Shown in pieces: positions 25,888 through 33,914 of a stretch of DNA of 57,450 nt; the stretch's first letter is position 1; every line of letters begins with the position of its first letter. The notes beneath the pieces were generated by a model that saw nothing but the letters and a program-made list of their open reading frames with translations, was not told the origin of the DNA and did not search any database. The stretch is from Halobacteriales archaeon QS_1_68_17 (GTDB lineage: Archaea > Halobacteriota > Halobacteria > Halobacteriales > Haloarculaceae). The translations under genes and the position numbers were made by a program. The stretch lies in the NCBI GenBank assembly GCA_003021105.1, contig PXRG01000033.1:1-57450 (forward strand), in the 5' to 3' direction.

Positions 25888-26577
25888 TCAACTCACGAAC
25901 AGCCGCCGCTCGGCCCGCTCGTGTTCGGCCGCCAGCACGTCGACGAGCGGCGCGAACGGCGACAGCGCGTCCAGCGACCGTCCGGCGCTGTCCTCGACGG
26001 CCTCGACCATCACCGGACGCAGGTCGTCGAGGACCCGCTGGGCCTCCGTGTGGCCCAGCGAGAGCAACCGCTGGGCGGCCCCGAGCAGCCCGGTCACGAA
26101 CCCGTGACAGCACAGCAGACAGGCCGTCCGCTCCTCGACGCCAGCCAGTCCCGCCGCGACCCCCAGTACGGCGGGGAAGTTCCCGGGGGCCGCCCCCGTC
26201 TCGACGCCCGCCGCGTAGGCGTCGAGCAGTTCGTCGTCGCGTAACTCCCGCTGGAGCGAGAGCAACCGGTCGCCCGACTGCTCGGCGCTCTCGCGGAACT
26301 CCGCGGCCATCGTCGCGGCCGTGAGCCGCCGATCCGCCTCTATGATGGCGTCCGCGTCCCCCGCCCGCGCGGCCGCGTGGGCTGCACGGACCACGACGAG
26401 GTCGGCCGGCCCGAGTTGCCGGCGGAGATACGTCGCCAGCAACGCCTCGAGGTCCCCGGCGTCCTCGACGCGGCCGTCCTGCACGAACTGTTCCAGGCCG
26501 TAGGAGACGGTGTAGGTCCCGACCGGCAGGAACGAATCCGCCAGCCGGAACGCCTCCAGCGTGCCGTCGTCGCTCAC
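25888..26577 (-). CDS. ureF: Urease accessory protein UreF
   Basis: A 229-residue, all-helical chaperone that joins UreD and UreG in delivering nickel to the urease active site. The N-terminal FRLADSFLPVGTYTVSYGLEQFV is the family signature. GNFPAVLGVAAGLAGV and the C-terminal SPFAPLVDVLAAEHERAERRLFVS also match. It is last in ureBCAGDEF and overlaps ureE by 4 bp (ATGA). Confidence 0.92.
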   Translation of the reverse strand: MSDDGTLEAFRLADSFLPVGTYTVSYGLEQFVQDGRVEDAGDLEALLATYLRRQLGPADLVVVRAAHAAARAGDADAIIEADRRLTAATMAAEFRESAEQSGDRLLSLQRELRDDELLDAYAAGVETGAAPGNFPAVLGVAAGLAGVEERTACLLCCHGFVTGLLGAAQRLLSLGHTEAQRVLDDLRPVMVEAVEDSAGRSLDALSPFAPLVDVLAAEHERAERRLFVS

Positions 26578-27239
26578 GGCTCGTCCTCCGTCGCGTCGTC
26601 CGCCCGACCGCCGCCGGACTCGATTGGCCCGCCGCCGTGGTCGTGATCACGAACGTGCGAATGTGCGTGCCCGTCGCTCCCGTGAGCGCGCGTCTGTTCG
26701 TCGCTCCCGTGAGCGTGCGTCTGTTCGTCGTGACCACGAGCCTGCCCGTAACCGTCGTGAGAGTGGTCGGCCCCTCCGTCGTCGAACGTCGTCGGCGGTA
26801 CCCGCTCGAAGCGGGTGCACACCCCGTCGGGGAGCAGGTCGGCGACGGTCGCCTCCATCCGCTCGCGTGAGTCGGGCACCGGGCAGAGCGCTTCCGTCCC
26901 GCGGACGGCGAGATCCCAGTGGCGGTTCCCGAGCGCGTGGCCGAGCGCCAGCGCGTCGGTCGCGGTCACGTCCGCGTCGCCGAAGCCGAGCACCAGCGCC
27001 TTGACCGCCGCCAGTTCGACGACGACGAGCGTCCCGTCCGCCGTTTCGAGGACGTCGCCGTCCTCCAGATCGCGGGCGACGACGACGCCGAGGTCCTGCC
27101 CGCCGACGGTCTCGGTCCGCACCCGCGACCGTCGCCTGTCGGTGTCCGAGAGGGTCACCCGGAGCGGATCGGCGTCGGCCAGCCGGTCCGCCACGTCCGG
27201 GTCGTCGCGGTGCCCGAGGTAGGTGTCGGCGACCAGCAT
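26574..27239 (-). CDS. ureE: Urease accessory protein UreE, His-rich nickel carrier
   Basis: A 221-residue metallochaperone. The N-terminal peptide-binding domain is followed by the ferredoxin-like metal domain with LALGHALGNRHWDLAV, whose histidine is the conserved nickel-site His. The C-terminal tail is rich in His (SHDGYGQARGHDEQTHAHGS, then HAHSHVRDHDH), a nickel store. A 9-residue unit DEQTxAHGS is tandemly repeated in the tail. It overlaps ureD and ureF by ATGA, so translation is coupled. Confidence 0.92.
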   Translation of the reverse strand: MLVADTYLGHRDDPDVADRLADADPLRVTLSDTDRRRSRVRTETVGGQDLGVVVARDLEDGDVLETADGTLVVVELAAVKALVLGFGDADVTATDALALGHALGNRHWDLAVRGTEALCPVPDSRERMEATVADLLPDGVCTRFERVPPTTFDDGGADHSHDGYGQARGHDEQTHAHGSDEQTRAHGSDGHAHSHVRDHDHGGGPIESGGGRADDATEDEP

Positions 27240-28204
27240 CAGTACTTCCTCCCCGACGGCGCGGGCGCGTCGAGCAACGCCTGCCGCGCGTGGTTCCAGG
27301 CGTCGTGGAACGTCGCCCGGACCGTCTCGGCCCGGTCGCCCAGCGCACGGACGGCGACGCCAGCGCCGTTGGGCAATTCGGTCGCCCCGGCGCGGGCGTC
27401 GCCCGGCGCGACGACGCCGTGCAGGGCGTCGCTCATCGCGGCCGTGTCCCGGTCGGGCGCGACGACGAACGTCGTCCCGAACACCGCGAACTCGCCGAGC
27501 ACGCCCGGCGCTGTCGGGTCGCCGTCCGCGGGCGCGAGATGGGCGGTGTCCTCGAGCAGGCGGCCGTCGGCGCTCTCGGCGGTGACCCGCGAGAAGTACC
27601 GCTCGAAGTCGAACCGCTCGCCGCGGGCGAGTCGGCCGGGCACGACGACCTCGCTCAGGACCGCCGTCGCGCCGGGCGCGAGGTGGAGCGACGTCTCCCG
27701 GCAGTAGCGGGCGTCCGCGTGGAGGATCGTCGGTTCTGGCACGTAGTCGAGGTGGCCGCCGGCCCCGACCGACAGCGTCGTCTCGGCGCGGGCGTAGTTG
27801 CGGTCCATCGACTGGACCTTCGTCGAACTCCCCGTCGAGACGTGGGCGACGGCCTCCGGGCCGACCGCGACGGTCACGTCGTGGCGGTCGCCCTGTGCGA
27901 CACCCCCGGTCGGCGACTGGACGAACACCGTCTCGGCGTCCGGGTGTGGATCGTGGCCGAGCGTCCCCGAGACGTGGAACGGGACCGTCGCGTAGTCGGA
28001 CACCAGGGCGGTCCCGTCAGCGGCGGCCGAAAACCGCAACTCGAGGACGCCGTCCTTGCCGGGCGCACCGACCGGTGCCTGCGGGACCGGTTCGTCCGCG
28101 TAGGCCGCGAACGCCGGATGCGGAACGCCCGGAGCGCCCTCGGCAGTCGCGGAATCGACGGCTCGGTCGCGGGACGCCGGCGCGTCCGGGCTGTCGGTGG
28201 CCAT
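27239..28204 (-). CDS. ureD: Urease accessory protein UreD
   Basis: A 321-residue protein starting at the ATG whose A is shared with the ureG stop (TGATG). Family motifs: VQSPTGGVAQGDRHDVTVAVG, STGSSTKVQSMDRNYA and the YVPEPTILHADARY stretch. UreD is the scaffold that binds apo-urease and channels nickel from UreG/UreF. An N-terminal extension of about 40 residues before the conserved core is typical of haloarchaeal proteins. Confidence 0.92.
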   Translation of the reverse strand: MATDSPDAPASRDRAVDSATAEGAPGVPHPAFAAYADEPVPQAPVGAPGKDGVLELRFSAAADGTALVSDYATVPFHVSGTLGHDPHPDAETVFVQSPTGGVAQGDRHDVTVAVGPEAVAHVSTGSSTKVQSMDRNYARAETTLSVGAGGHLDYVPEPTILHADARYCRETSLHLAPGATAVLSEVVVPGRLARGERFDFERYFSRVTAESADGRLLEDTAHLAPADGDPTAPGVLGEFAVFGTTFVVAPDRDTAAMSDALHGVVAPGDARAGATELPNGAGVAVRALGDRAETVRATFHDAWNHARQALLDAPAPSGRKY

Positions 28205-28827
28205 CAGGCGAACAGCACCCCCTCCCGGACGTGTGCGAGGACGTCCTCGATGCCCTCGCCCGCCCTGCAGTCGGTGAAGACGACCGGACCGTCCCGGACC
28301 GCGCGGGCGTCGCGCTCCATCAGGTCGAGGTCCGCGCCGACGTGGGGGGCGAGGTCGGTCTTGTTCACGACCAGCAGGTCGCAGTCGACGACGCCGGGGC
28401 CGCGCTTGCGAGGGATGTCGTCGCCCTCGGCGACGCTGATGACGTACAGCGAATAGTCCGCCAGTTCCGGGTTGAACGTCGCCGCGAGGTTGTCCCCGCC
28501 GCTCTCGACGAGCACGACGTCCAGTTCGGGATGGTCCGCGAGGAACGCGTCGATCTGCTGGAGGTTCATCGACGGGTCCTCGCGGATGCCCGTGTGCGGG
28601 CACGCGCCCGTCTCGACGCCGGCCACGAGGTCCCCGGGGACGACGCCGGCGAACCGCTCGCGCAACCGCTCGGCGTCCGCCTGTGTCAGGATGTCGTTGG
28701 CGATGACGCCCACGTCCAGCCCCTCGTCTCGCAGGCGCGGGACGACCGCGGACAGCAACGACGTCTTGCCGGACCCGACCGGGCCGCCGACGCCGACCGT
28801 GGCAACGTCGCGGTGTGTGCGACTCAT
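28204..28827 (-). CDS. ureG: Urease accessory GTPase UreG
   Basis: A 207-residue SIMIBI GTPase. P-loop [12 protein letters not shown] (about residues 14-25), the nickel-binding CPH motif in [13 protein letters not shown] (about 72-84), switch [18 protein letters not shown] and guanine specificity [13 protein letters not shown] hydrolysis drives nickel transfer into urease. It overlaps ureA (ATGA) and ureD (TGATG). Confidence 0.95.
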   Translation of the reverse strand: MSRTHRDVATVGVGGPVGSGKTSLLSAVVPRLRDEGLDVGVIANDILTQADAERLRERFAGVVPGDLVAGVETGACPHTGIREDPSMNLQQIDAFLADHPELDVVLVESGGDNLAATFNPELADYSLYVISVAEGDDIPRKRGPGVVDCDLLVVNKTDLAPHVGADLDLMERDARAVRDGPVVFTDCRAGEGIEDVLAHVREGVLFA

Positions 28828-29162
28828 GACTCGTCGCTCTCCGCGCCGCCGACGCTGTCCGACCGGATGGGGTCGTGGACGGTCACGAGTTTCGTGCCGT
28901 CAGGGAAGACCGGTTCGACCTGGATCATCTCGACCATCTCCGGCACGCCGTCCATGACGTCCTCGCGGCCGAGCAGCCGGGAGGCACCGGCGCGGATCTC
29001 CGCGACGGACTGGCCCTCGCGGGCCCGTTCGATACACCAGTCGCTGATGTACGCGACCGCCTCGGGGTGGTTCAGCAGGACGCCGCGCTCCTTGCGGCGT
29101 CTTGCGACCTCCGCGGCTGTGAAGACCGTCAGTCGCTCCCGTTCCTTCGCTGTGAGTTTCAT
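28824..29162 (-). CDS. ureA: Urease gamma subunit UreA
   Basis: A 112-residue structural subunit: [40 protein letters not shown] and the [12 protein letters not shown] end are conserved. It follows ureC by 2 bp. In this haloarchaeal order the beta gene comes first (ureB-ureC-ureA). The protein is intact, unlike its partner UreC. Confidence 0.95.
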   Translation of the reverse strand: MKLTAKERERLTVFTAAEVARRRKERGVLLNHPEAVAYISDWCIERAREGQSVAEIRAGASRLLGREDVMDGVPEMVEMIQVEPVFPDGTKLVTVHDPIRSDSVGGAESDES

Positions 29163-29345
29163 GCTTAGAGCAGGTACCGCTGTGCGAGTGGCAGTTCGCT
29201 GGCCGGTTCGCAGGTGACGTGCTCGCCGTCGACCTGCACCGAGAACGTCTCCGGATCGATCTCGATGTCGTCCGGGCAGTAGTCGTTGTACACCATATCC
29301 GCCTTCACGGGGGTCCGCGTCCCCGAGACGGGCACGACGGGTGTG

Positions 29346-29444
29346 TCGAGGCCGTCTGCCACGTGCGGGGGACGAGTTCGGCCATCCGTCCCATCGCCTG
29401 CGAGTCGGTGGTCATCATCGAGATCGCCCCCACGTCGTGGAGGA
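29346..29444. repeat. 99-bp direct repeat, copy 1 (inserted copy in ureC)
   Basis: Identical over 99 bp to 29678-29776, in the same orientation and 332 bp away. It encodes the LHDVGAIS ... TWQTAS segment of UreC. In copy 1 it is joined on one side to the native KGGFPVHS end and on the other to the native DTPVVPV start. The joins show 7-8 bp that could belong to either side (TCCTCCA and GGCCTCGA on the coding strand). Confidence 0.9.
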
Positions 29445-29677
29445 GGAGTGGACGGGGAACCCGCCCTTGAACGTCATCGCGGGCTTGACGCCGAAGAACG
29501 CGGGGTCCCACAGCACCACGTCGGCGAGCTTGCCGGGTTCGAGCGTCCCGATGTACGCGTCGATGCCCGCCGAGATGGCGGGGTTGATGGTGTACTTCGC
29601 CACGTAGCGTTTCACGCGGAAGTTGTCCGCGCCGGTGCCCTCGTCCTCGGGGAGCGGGCCGCGCTGGGATTTCATCT

Positions 29678-29776
29678 TCGAGGCCGTCTGCCACGTGCGG
29701 GGGACGAGTTCGGCCATCCGTCCCATCGCCTGCGAGTCGGTGGTCATCATCGAGATCGCCCCCACGTCGTGGAGGA
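29678..29776. repeat. 99-bp direct repeat, copy 2 (native position in ureC)
   Basis: The native copy of the segment in 29346-29444, lying in its expected place before [10 protein letters not shown]. Its outer edge coincides within a base or two with the join of the 13-residue flap deletion. Confidence 0.9.
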
Positions 29777-30772
29777 CCGCGAACGCCACGTCCTCGGGAA
29801 CGTCCGGGTTGAGGTGGTGACACACCATCACCATGTCCAGGTGCTCGTCGAACGTGTTGTCGGTGTAGGGCATCGAGGGGTTCGTCGAAGACGGCAGCAT
29901 GTTCGGCTCGCCCACCATCTCCATGATGTCCGGCGCGTGGCCGCCCCCCGCACCCTCGATGTGGAACAGGTGCATCGTCCGCCCGTCGACGGCGGCGAAG
30001 GTGTTCTCGACGAAGCCCGCCTCGTTGAGCGTGTCCGTGTGCATACACACCTGCACGTCCTCGTCCTCGGCGACGTCGAGCGCGGTGTCGATGGCCGCCG
30101 GCATCGAGCCCCAGTCCTCGTGGAGTTTGAGCGCGCAGGCGCCGGCCGCGATCTGTTCGCGGAGCGGTTCGGGGTCCGAGGCGTTGCCCTTCCCGTAGAA
30201 GCCGACGTTGACCGGCCACGCTTCCGCGGCCTGCAGGTGTCGCTTGACGTTCTCCGGGCCCGTCGTGCAGGTGGTCGCGCCGCCGCCGTAGCCGCCGCCG
30301 AGCATCGTCGTGACGCCGCCGGAGAGTGCGTGCTCGTGCAACTGCGCGGAGTTCCAGTGGACGTGGATGTCCAGTGCGCCCGGGGTGGCGATCTTCCCCT
30401 CGGCGGGGTAGACGTCGGTCGACGGGCCGACCACCATGTCGACGCCGTCCATCGTGTCGGGGTTGCCGGCCTTCCCGACGCCGACGATCTCGCCGTTGCG
30501 GATGCCGATGTCGCCGGCCACGATCCCGAGCGCGGGGTCGACGACCGTCGCGTTCGTGATGACCCAGTCGAGCGCACCCTCGGCCTGTGTCACGCCCGGC
30601 GCCATCCCGAGGCCGTCGCGGAGGGTCTTGCCGCCCCCGAAGACCGCTTCGTCGCCGTGGATCCGGTAGTCCGTCTCGACCTCGACGACCAGTTCCGTGT
30701 CGCCGAGCCGGACCTTGTCCCCCTCGGTGGGACCGTACAGCTCCGCGTAGGCCTCGCGGTCGATCTCCCGCG

Positions 30773-31198
30773 TCACGCCGACTCCTCCCCGTCGGTCGTC
30801 CCCTCGCCGCCGGTCGCGGTCGCGCCGGTATCGCCGAACCCGGCGGCCCGGAGGCGCTCGACGGCCGCTTCCCGCTGGCTGTCGACGCTCCCGTTTACCA
30901 TCCCGTTCATGCCGTGGGCCCGTCGCTTCCCGCCGATGGCGACGAGGTCGACCGTCTGCTCGTCGCCGGGCTCGAACCGCACCGCCGTCCCCGCGGGGAT
31001 GTCGAGCCGCATGCCGAGTGCCGCCTCGCGGTCGAATTCGAGCGCGGCGTTCGCCTCGAAGAAGTGGTAGTGCGATCCGACCTGCACCGGGCGGTCACCG
31101 GTGTTGCCGACGGTCACCGCGGTCGTCTCCCGGCCCTCGTTCAGCGTGACCGTTCCGTCGCCGGCGATCACCTCGCCGGGGACGAGTCCGTCCGTCAT
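30773..31198 (-). CDS. ureB: Urease beta subunit UreB
   Basis: A 141-residue structural subunit: [52 protein letters not shown] and GMVNGSVD are the family pattern. First gene of ureBCAGDEF; it overlaps ureC by 4 bp. Its ATG overlaps the stop of a 20-codon upstream ORF (ATGA). Confidence 0.95.
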   Translation of the reverse strand: MTDGLVPGEVIAGDGTVTLNEGRETTAVTVGNTGDRPVQVGSHYHFFEANAALEFDREAALGMRLDIPAGTAVRFEPGDEQTVDLVAIGGKRRAHGMNGMVNGSVDSQREAAVERLRAAGFGDTGATATGGEGTTDGEESA

Positions 31199-31257
31199 CC
31201 CGACGAGTCACCCCCGACACCGCCGTCTCTGACCTGTTTACTTACAAATTCACTCAT
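31195..31257 (-). CDS. Candidate 20-residue leader ORF of the urease operon
   Basis: The ATG at 31255-31257 opens [20 protein letters not shown], whose TGA overlaps the ureB ATG (ATGA), the usual sign of translational coupling. The AT-rich AAATTTAAG (minus strand, about 31283-31291) lies about 28 nt upstream of this ATG, so the ORF would be at the very 5' end of a leaderless operon mRNA. It could be a leader peptide, or chance. Confidence 0.4.
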   Translation of the reverse strand: MSEFVSKQVRDGGVGGDSSG

Positions 31258-31406
31258 CGTGCCGTATTTTCGGTGGGTTTGTCTTAAATTTGGCTACCAT
31301 GGACAATAATTGCTCACTAGGAAACCTACTTTGTACGTGTTCGTATATTCCCGAGTGATGAGCGATTCCGTTCGAGACGCGCCGGCCGGGTGCGAACTCC
31401 ACGACG
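31258..31406. promoter_or_regulatory. Divergent promoter region ureB / ureH
   Basis: AT-rich island 31258-31345. The minus-strand TATA AAATTTAAG (about 31283-31291) suits the urease operon; the plus-strand CGTATATTCC (about 31340-31349) may serve ureH. The inverted half-sites TTGTC (31280-31284) and GACAA (31304-31308) flank the minus TATA with about 19 bp between them, a possible operator for a nitrogen or nickel regulator. Positions are approximate and the site is unproven. Confidence 0.35.
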
Positions 31407-31470
31407 GCCACCGCACTGGGGGGCAGTATCGATGCAACGGCAGCCACCGGGCCGGGAGGCAGTATCGATG
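31407..31470 (+). repeat. 36-bp tandem duplication carrying two RBS-ATG units
   Basis: 31407-31434 and 31443-31470 match at 24 of 28 positions, offset by 36 bp. Each unit has a G-rich ribosome-binding site (GGGGGG or GGGAGG), then CAGTATCG and ATG. The two ATGs (31432 and 31468) are in the same frame, 12 codons apart. Confidence 0.8.
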
Positions 31471-32187
31471 AGTTCGACCGTTCTGGCGGCGCTGGCGACC
31501 GCCGGCGTACTGGGTGTCACACACGCCGTCGAACCCGACCACGTCGCGGGCATCTCCTCGCTCACCAGCGAGTACGGCGACTCGCGGCTCTCGGCGCTGG
31601 CCGGCGCCTGCTTCAGCCTCGGCCACGTCGCGCTGGTGATCGCCTGGCTCGTCGTCGCCTCGTTCCTGCTCGACCGGACGGCGTTCTCACCGGTTTTCGA
31701 CGCCGTCGGCACTGCCGGTGCGGGCGTGATACTGGGTCTGCTCGGTGCGACGATGGCGGTCGGCGGCCTGCGGCGGGTCGTCCGGACCGACGAGCACGAG
31801 CACGGCGATCTCACCCACAGCCACCCGCACGTCCACCTGCCGCTCCCCGGCTTCGACGGCCACGACCACGACCACGACACCGTCTCGTATCTCGAAACCG
31901 GCCTCGTGGGGGCGCTGTTTACGCTCTCGCCGCCGGTGTCGATGATCGCCTTCTCGTCGACGCTGCTCCCCGACTACGGCACCGGCGTCGTCTCGCTCGC
32001 GGTCCTGACCTACGGGGTCGCCATCACCGCAACGATGAGCCTCCTCGGTGCCGGAGCGGGGGCGCTGTTCGGCCTCACCCGGAACCGTAGCAAAACGTTC
32101 CACGGCGCCGCCCAGGCGGTCGCTGGGCTGGCCGTCGCCGGCCTGGCGGCAACGCTGGTCGTCGACGCGCTCCCGTCGCTGATCTGA
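31468..32187 (+). CDS. ureH: UreH/NiCoT-like nickel transporter
   Basis: A 239-residue membrane protein with about six helices. The first helix holds HAVEPDH, equivalent to the nickel-binding HX4DH motif of NiCoT/UreH carriers. A His-rich cytoplasmic loop (DEHEHGDLTHSHPHVHLP, then GHDHDHD) and a second signature, FTLSPPVSMIAF, follow. It is divergent from the urease operon and would supply its nickel. The ATG at 31468 has GGGAGG 8 nt upstream; a second in-frame ATG at 31432 has a duplicate site. The stop TGA is the target duplication of a MITE that begins at the next base. Confidence 0.88.
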   Translation: MSSTVLAALATAGVLGVTHAVEPDHVAGISSLTSEYGDSRLSALAGACFSLGHVALVIAWLVVASFLLDRTAFSPVFDAVGTAGAGVILGLLGATMAVGGLRRVVRTDEHEHGDLTHSHPHVHLPLPGFDGHDHDHDTVSYLETGLVGALFTLSPPVSMIAFSSTLLPDYGTGVVSLAVLTYGVAITATMSLLGAGAGALFGLTRNRSKTFHGAAQAVAGLAVAGLAATLVVDALPSLI

Positions 32188-32282
32188 TACTGGTGGCTGT
32201 AAGTACGTGAAAACTCGAATTGAGAATCCAGGCGGAAAGGGTCTGTATCCGCAGATAGCAGAGACTGGTGAGTAAAAGAATT
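32188..32282. mobile_element. MITE family 1, copy 1, right end lost
   Basis: Begins with the terminal repeat TACTGGTGGCTGTAA directly after the ureH stop TGA and matches the full copies at 37736 and 49505 for about 95 bp to GAATT, where the distal terminal repeat should start; instead unrelated sequence follows. Non-coding. Confidence 0.85.
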
Positions 32283-32534
32283 CTTTCTGTCGGCGCGCTT
32301 TGGGCCGGTCGCGGCGCTTTTGCCTTCCACCGTACCGGACGTTCGACCGGGTCCCGCCTTTAGAGGAAGAAATTGAAATATCCAATATTGTTGGACTGTT
32401 TTTGCATAGTTGGATAGATTGCGCTAAGTTCCTAGATTTACCTTATACAATATACTACTTCTCAAGGGATATGTAACTCCCGGTTGGCAAGAGTTAAATA
32501 ATAGCTGTCGAACGTTGGGAATGTGAGTCAAACC
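32283..32534. promoter_or_regulatory. AT-rich upstream region of the urea transporter
   Basis: Among the most AT-rich stretches of the window. TTATACAATATAC (about 32452-32464) and AGTTAAATAATAG (about 32492-32504) are TATA candidates. The second lies about 35 nt before the small ORF at 32535. No gene is supported here. Confidence 0.45.
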
Positions 32535-32636
32535 ATGGACAAACGTCCCAAAGAATATAAAAAATTAGGTGGAGCGGACAGCAACAAGCGGAGATTAAAA
32601 AAACACCTCACTTCGGTCAGGGGGGCGGACGGATGA
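32535..32636 (+). CDS. Candidate 33-residue basic leader ORF of the urt operon
   Basis: The ATG at 32535 opens a 33-codon frame (MDKRPKEYKKLGGADSN ...) whose TGA overlaps the urtA ATG (ATGA). It is strongly basic (about 11 Lys/Arg) and uses AAA, TTA and TAT codons rare in the surrounding genes. TATA-like AGTTAAATAAT lies about 35 nt upstream. The arrangement repeats that before ureB. Either a real coupled leader peptide or a chance open frame in an AT-rich leader. Confidence 0.4.
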   Translation: MDKRPKEYKKLGGADSNKRRLKKHLTSVRGADG

Positions 32637-33913
32637 GCGGTCGGCCGTACGGTCGCCGCGAGTTCCTGGCGTCGTCGGCGCTGGTCGCCGGGACGGCACT
32701 TGCCGGCTGCGGGGCCCAGGGGAGTGCCGGCGGGGACGAGACGCTGAAGATCGGTATTCTCGAGGACCGGTCCGGCAACTTCGCGCTCGTCGGGACGCCG
32801 AAGCACAAGGCGTCGATGCTGGCCGTCGAGGAGATCAACGAGGAGGGGGGTATCGACGGCAGGAAGATCGAGACGTTCGCGCCGGACCCGCAGTCGGACA
32901 ACCAGCGCTACCAAGAGCTGACCCGGCGGGCCATCCAGCAGGAGAACGTCGACGCGCTGTGGGCGGGCTACTCCTCGGCGACCAGGGAGGCGATCCGGCC
33001 CATCGTCGACCGCGAGGACCAGCTGTACTTCTACACGACCCAGTACGAGGGCGGAGTCTGTGACAGCAACGTCTTCGCGGTCGGCCCGACGGCCCGCCAG
33101 CAACTCGGGATGGTGCTCCCGTACCTCGTCGACGAGTTCGGGCCGCGGATCTACACCATCGCGGCCGACTACAACTTCGGGCAGTTGAGCGCCGACTGGG
33201 TGAAGGTGCTGGCGAAAGAGAACGGGGCCGAGGTCATCGGCGAGGAGTTCATCCCGCTGTCGAACTCCCAGTTCGGGTCGACGATCAACCGCATCCAAGA
33301 GGCCGATCCCGACTTCGTGATGTCGATGCTCGTCGGCGCGAACCACACGTCCTTCTACGAACAGAAGGCGTCCGCCGGCCTCCAGGTTCCCATCGGAACC
33401 TCGACGGCGATGGCACAGGGGTACGAACACCTGCGTCTGGACCCCCCCGCAATGGCCAACATCTACGCGGGCGTCAATTACATGGAAGAGATCCCGACCG
33501 AGCGCAACACCGAGGACGGCGGGTTCGTCGACCGCTACTACGAGAAGTACCCCGACGCGCCGTACCTCAACGAGGAGGCCGAGACCAACTACTTCTCGAT
33601 CTACATGTACAAGCGTGCGGTCGAGCAGGCGGGCACGACCGACCAGGAAGAGGTCAAGGCGGCGCTCGAATCGGGGATTACCTACCCCGCGCCGGAGGCC
33701 CCGTCGGACACCGAAATCGCGCTGGACCCGGAAACCCACCACGTCCACCACCACATGTGGGCGATGCGGGCCGACGAGGAGCACAACGTCGAGGCCGTCG
33801 ACGACCGCGTCATCGAGGAACAGTTCCTCTCGAACACGGTCGGCTGTGACCTGACCGCCGAAGACGAGGAGACCCAGTACACCCCACAGGACTACTTCGA
33901 GGAGGCAGGGTAG
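32633..33913 (+). CDS. urtA: Urea ABC transporter substrate-binding lipoprotein UrtA
   Basis: A 426-residue protein with a Tat-lipoprotein signal (GRREFLASSALVAGTALAGC), then a Peripla_BP_5 domain from LKIGILEDRSGNFALVGTPKHKAS. Stretches DALWAGYSSATREA, YFYTTQYEGGVCD and AADYNFGQLSADWVK match the UrtA/FmdD urea-amide binding group. First of five tightly packed genes urtABCDE, next to the urease genes; it delivers urea to UrtBC. A G-rich RBS (GGGGGGCGG) precedes the ATG. Confidence 0.92.
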   Translation: MSGRPYGRREFLASSALVAGTALAGCGAQGSAGGDETLKIGILEDRSGNFALVGTPKHKASMLAVEEINEEGGIDGRKIETFAPDPQSDNQRYQELTRRAIQQENVDALWAGYSSATREAIRPIVDREDQLYFYTTQYEGGVCDSNVFAVGPTARQQLGMVLPYLVDEFGPRIYTIAADYNFGQLSADWVKVLAKENGAEVIGEEFIPLSNSQFGSTINRIQEADPDFVMSMLVGANHTSFYEQKASAGLQVPIGTSTAMAQGYEHLRLDPPAMANIYAGVNYMEEIPTERNTEDGGFVDRYYEKYPDAPYLNEEAETNYFSIYMYKRAVEQAGTTDQEEVKAALESGITYPAPEAPSDTEIALDPETHHVHHHMWAMRADEEHNVEAVDDRVIEEQFLSNTVGCDLTAEDEETQYTPQDYFEEAG

Positions 33914-33914
33914 G

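Larger units (their letters stand above)
29165..30776 (-). pseudogene. ureC: Urease alpha subunit UreC, rearranged and frameshifted
   Basis: The N-terminal 450 codons read well and hold the nickel ligands: H138, H140 (HVHW), K217 (the carbamylated lysine), H219, H246, H272, plus C319/H320 of the flap. Two lesions: (1) after EDVAFA the sequence jumps to VLHDVGAI, lacking about 13 residues that hold the catalytic flap Arg (R336 in Klebsiella numbering); (2) after KGGFPVHS a 99-bp copy of internal sequence (29346-29444, copied from 29678-29776) replaces about 50 codons and shifts the frame, so translation stops at 29415. The true C-terminus ([11 protein letters not shown] ... LPLAQRYLL) survives out of frame to 29165. 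As read, it cannot make active urease. Confidence 0.9.
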
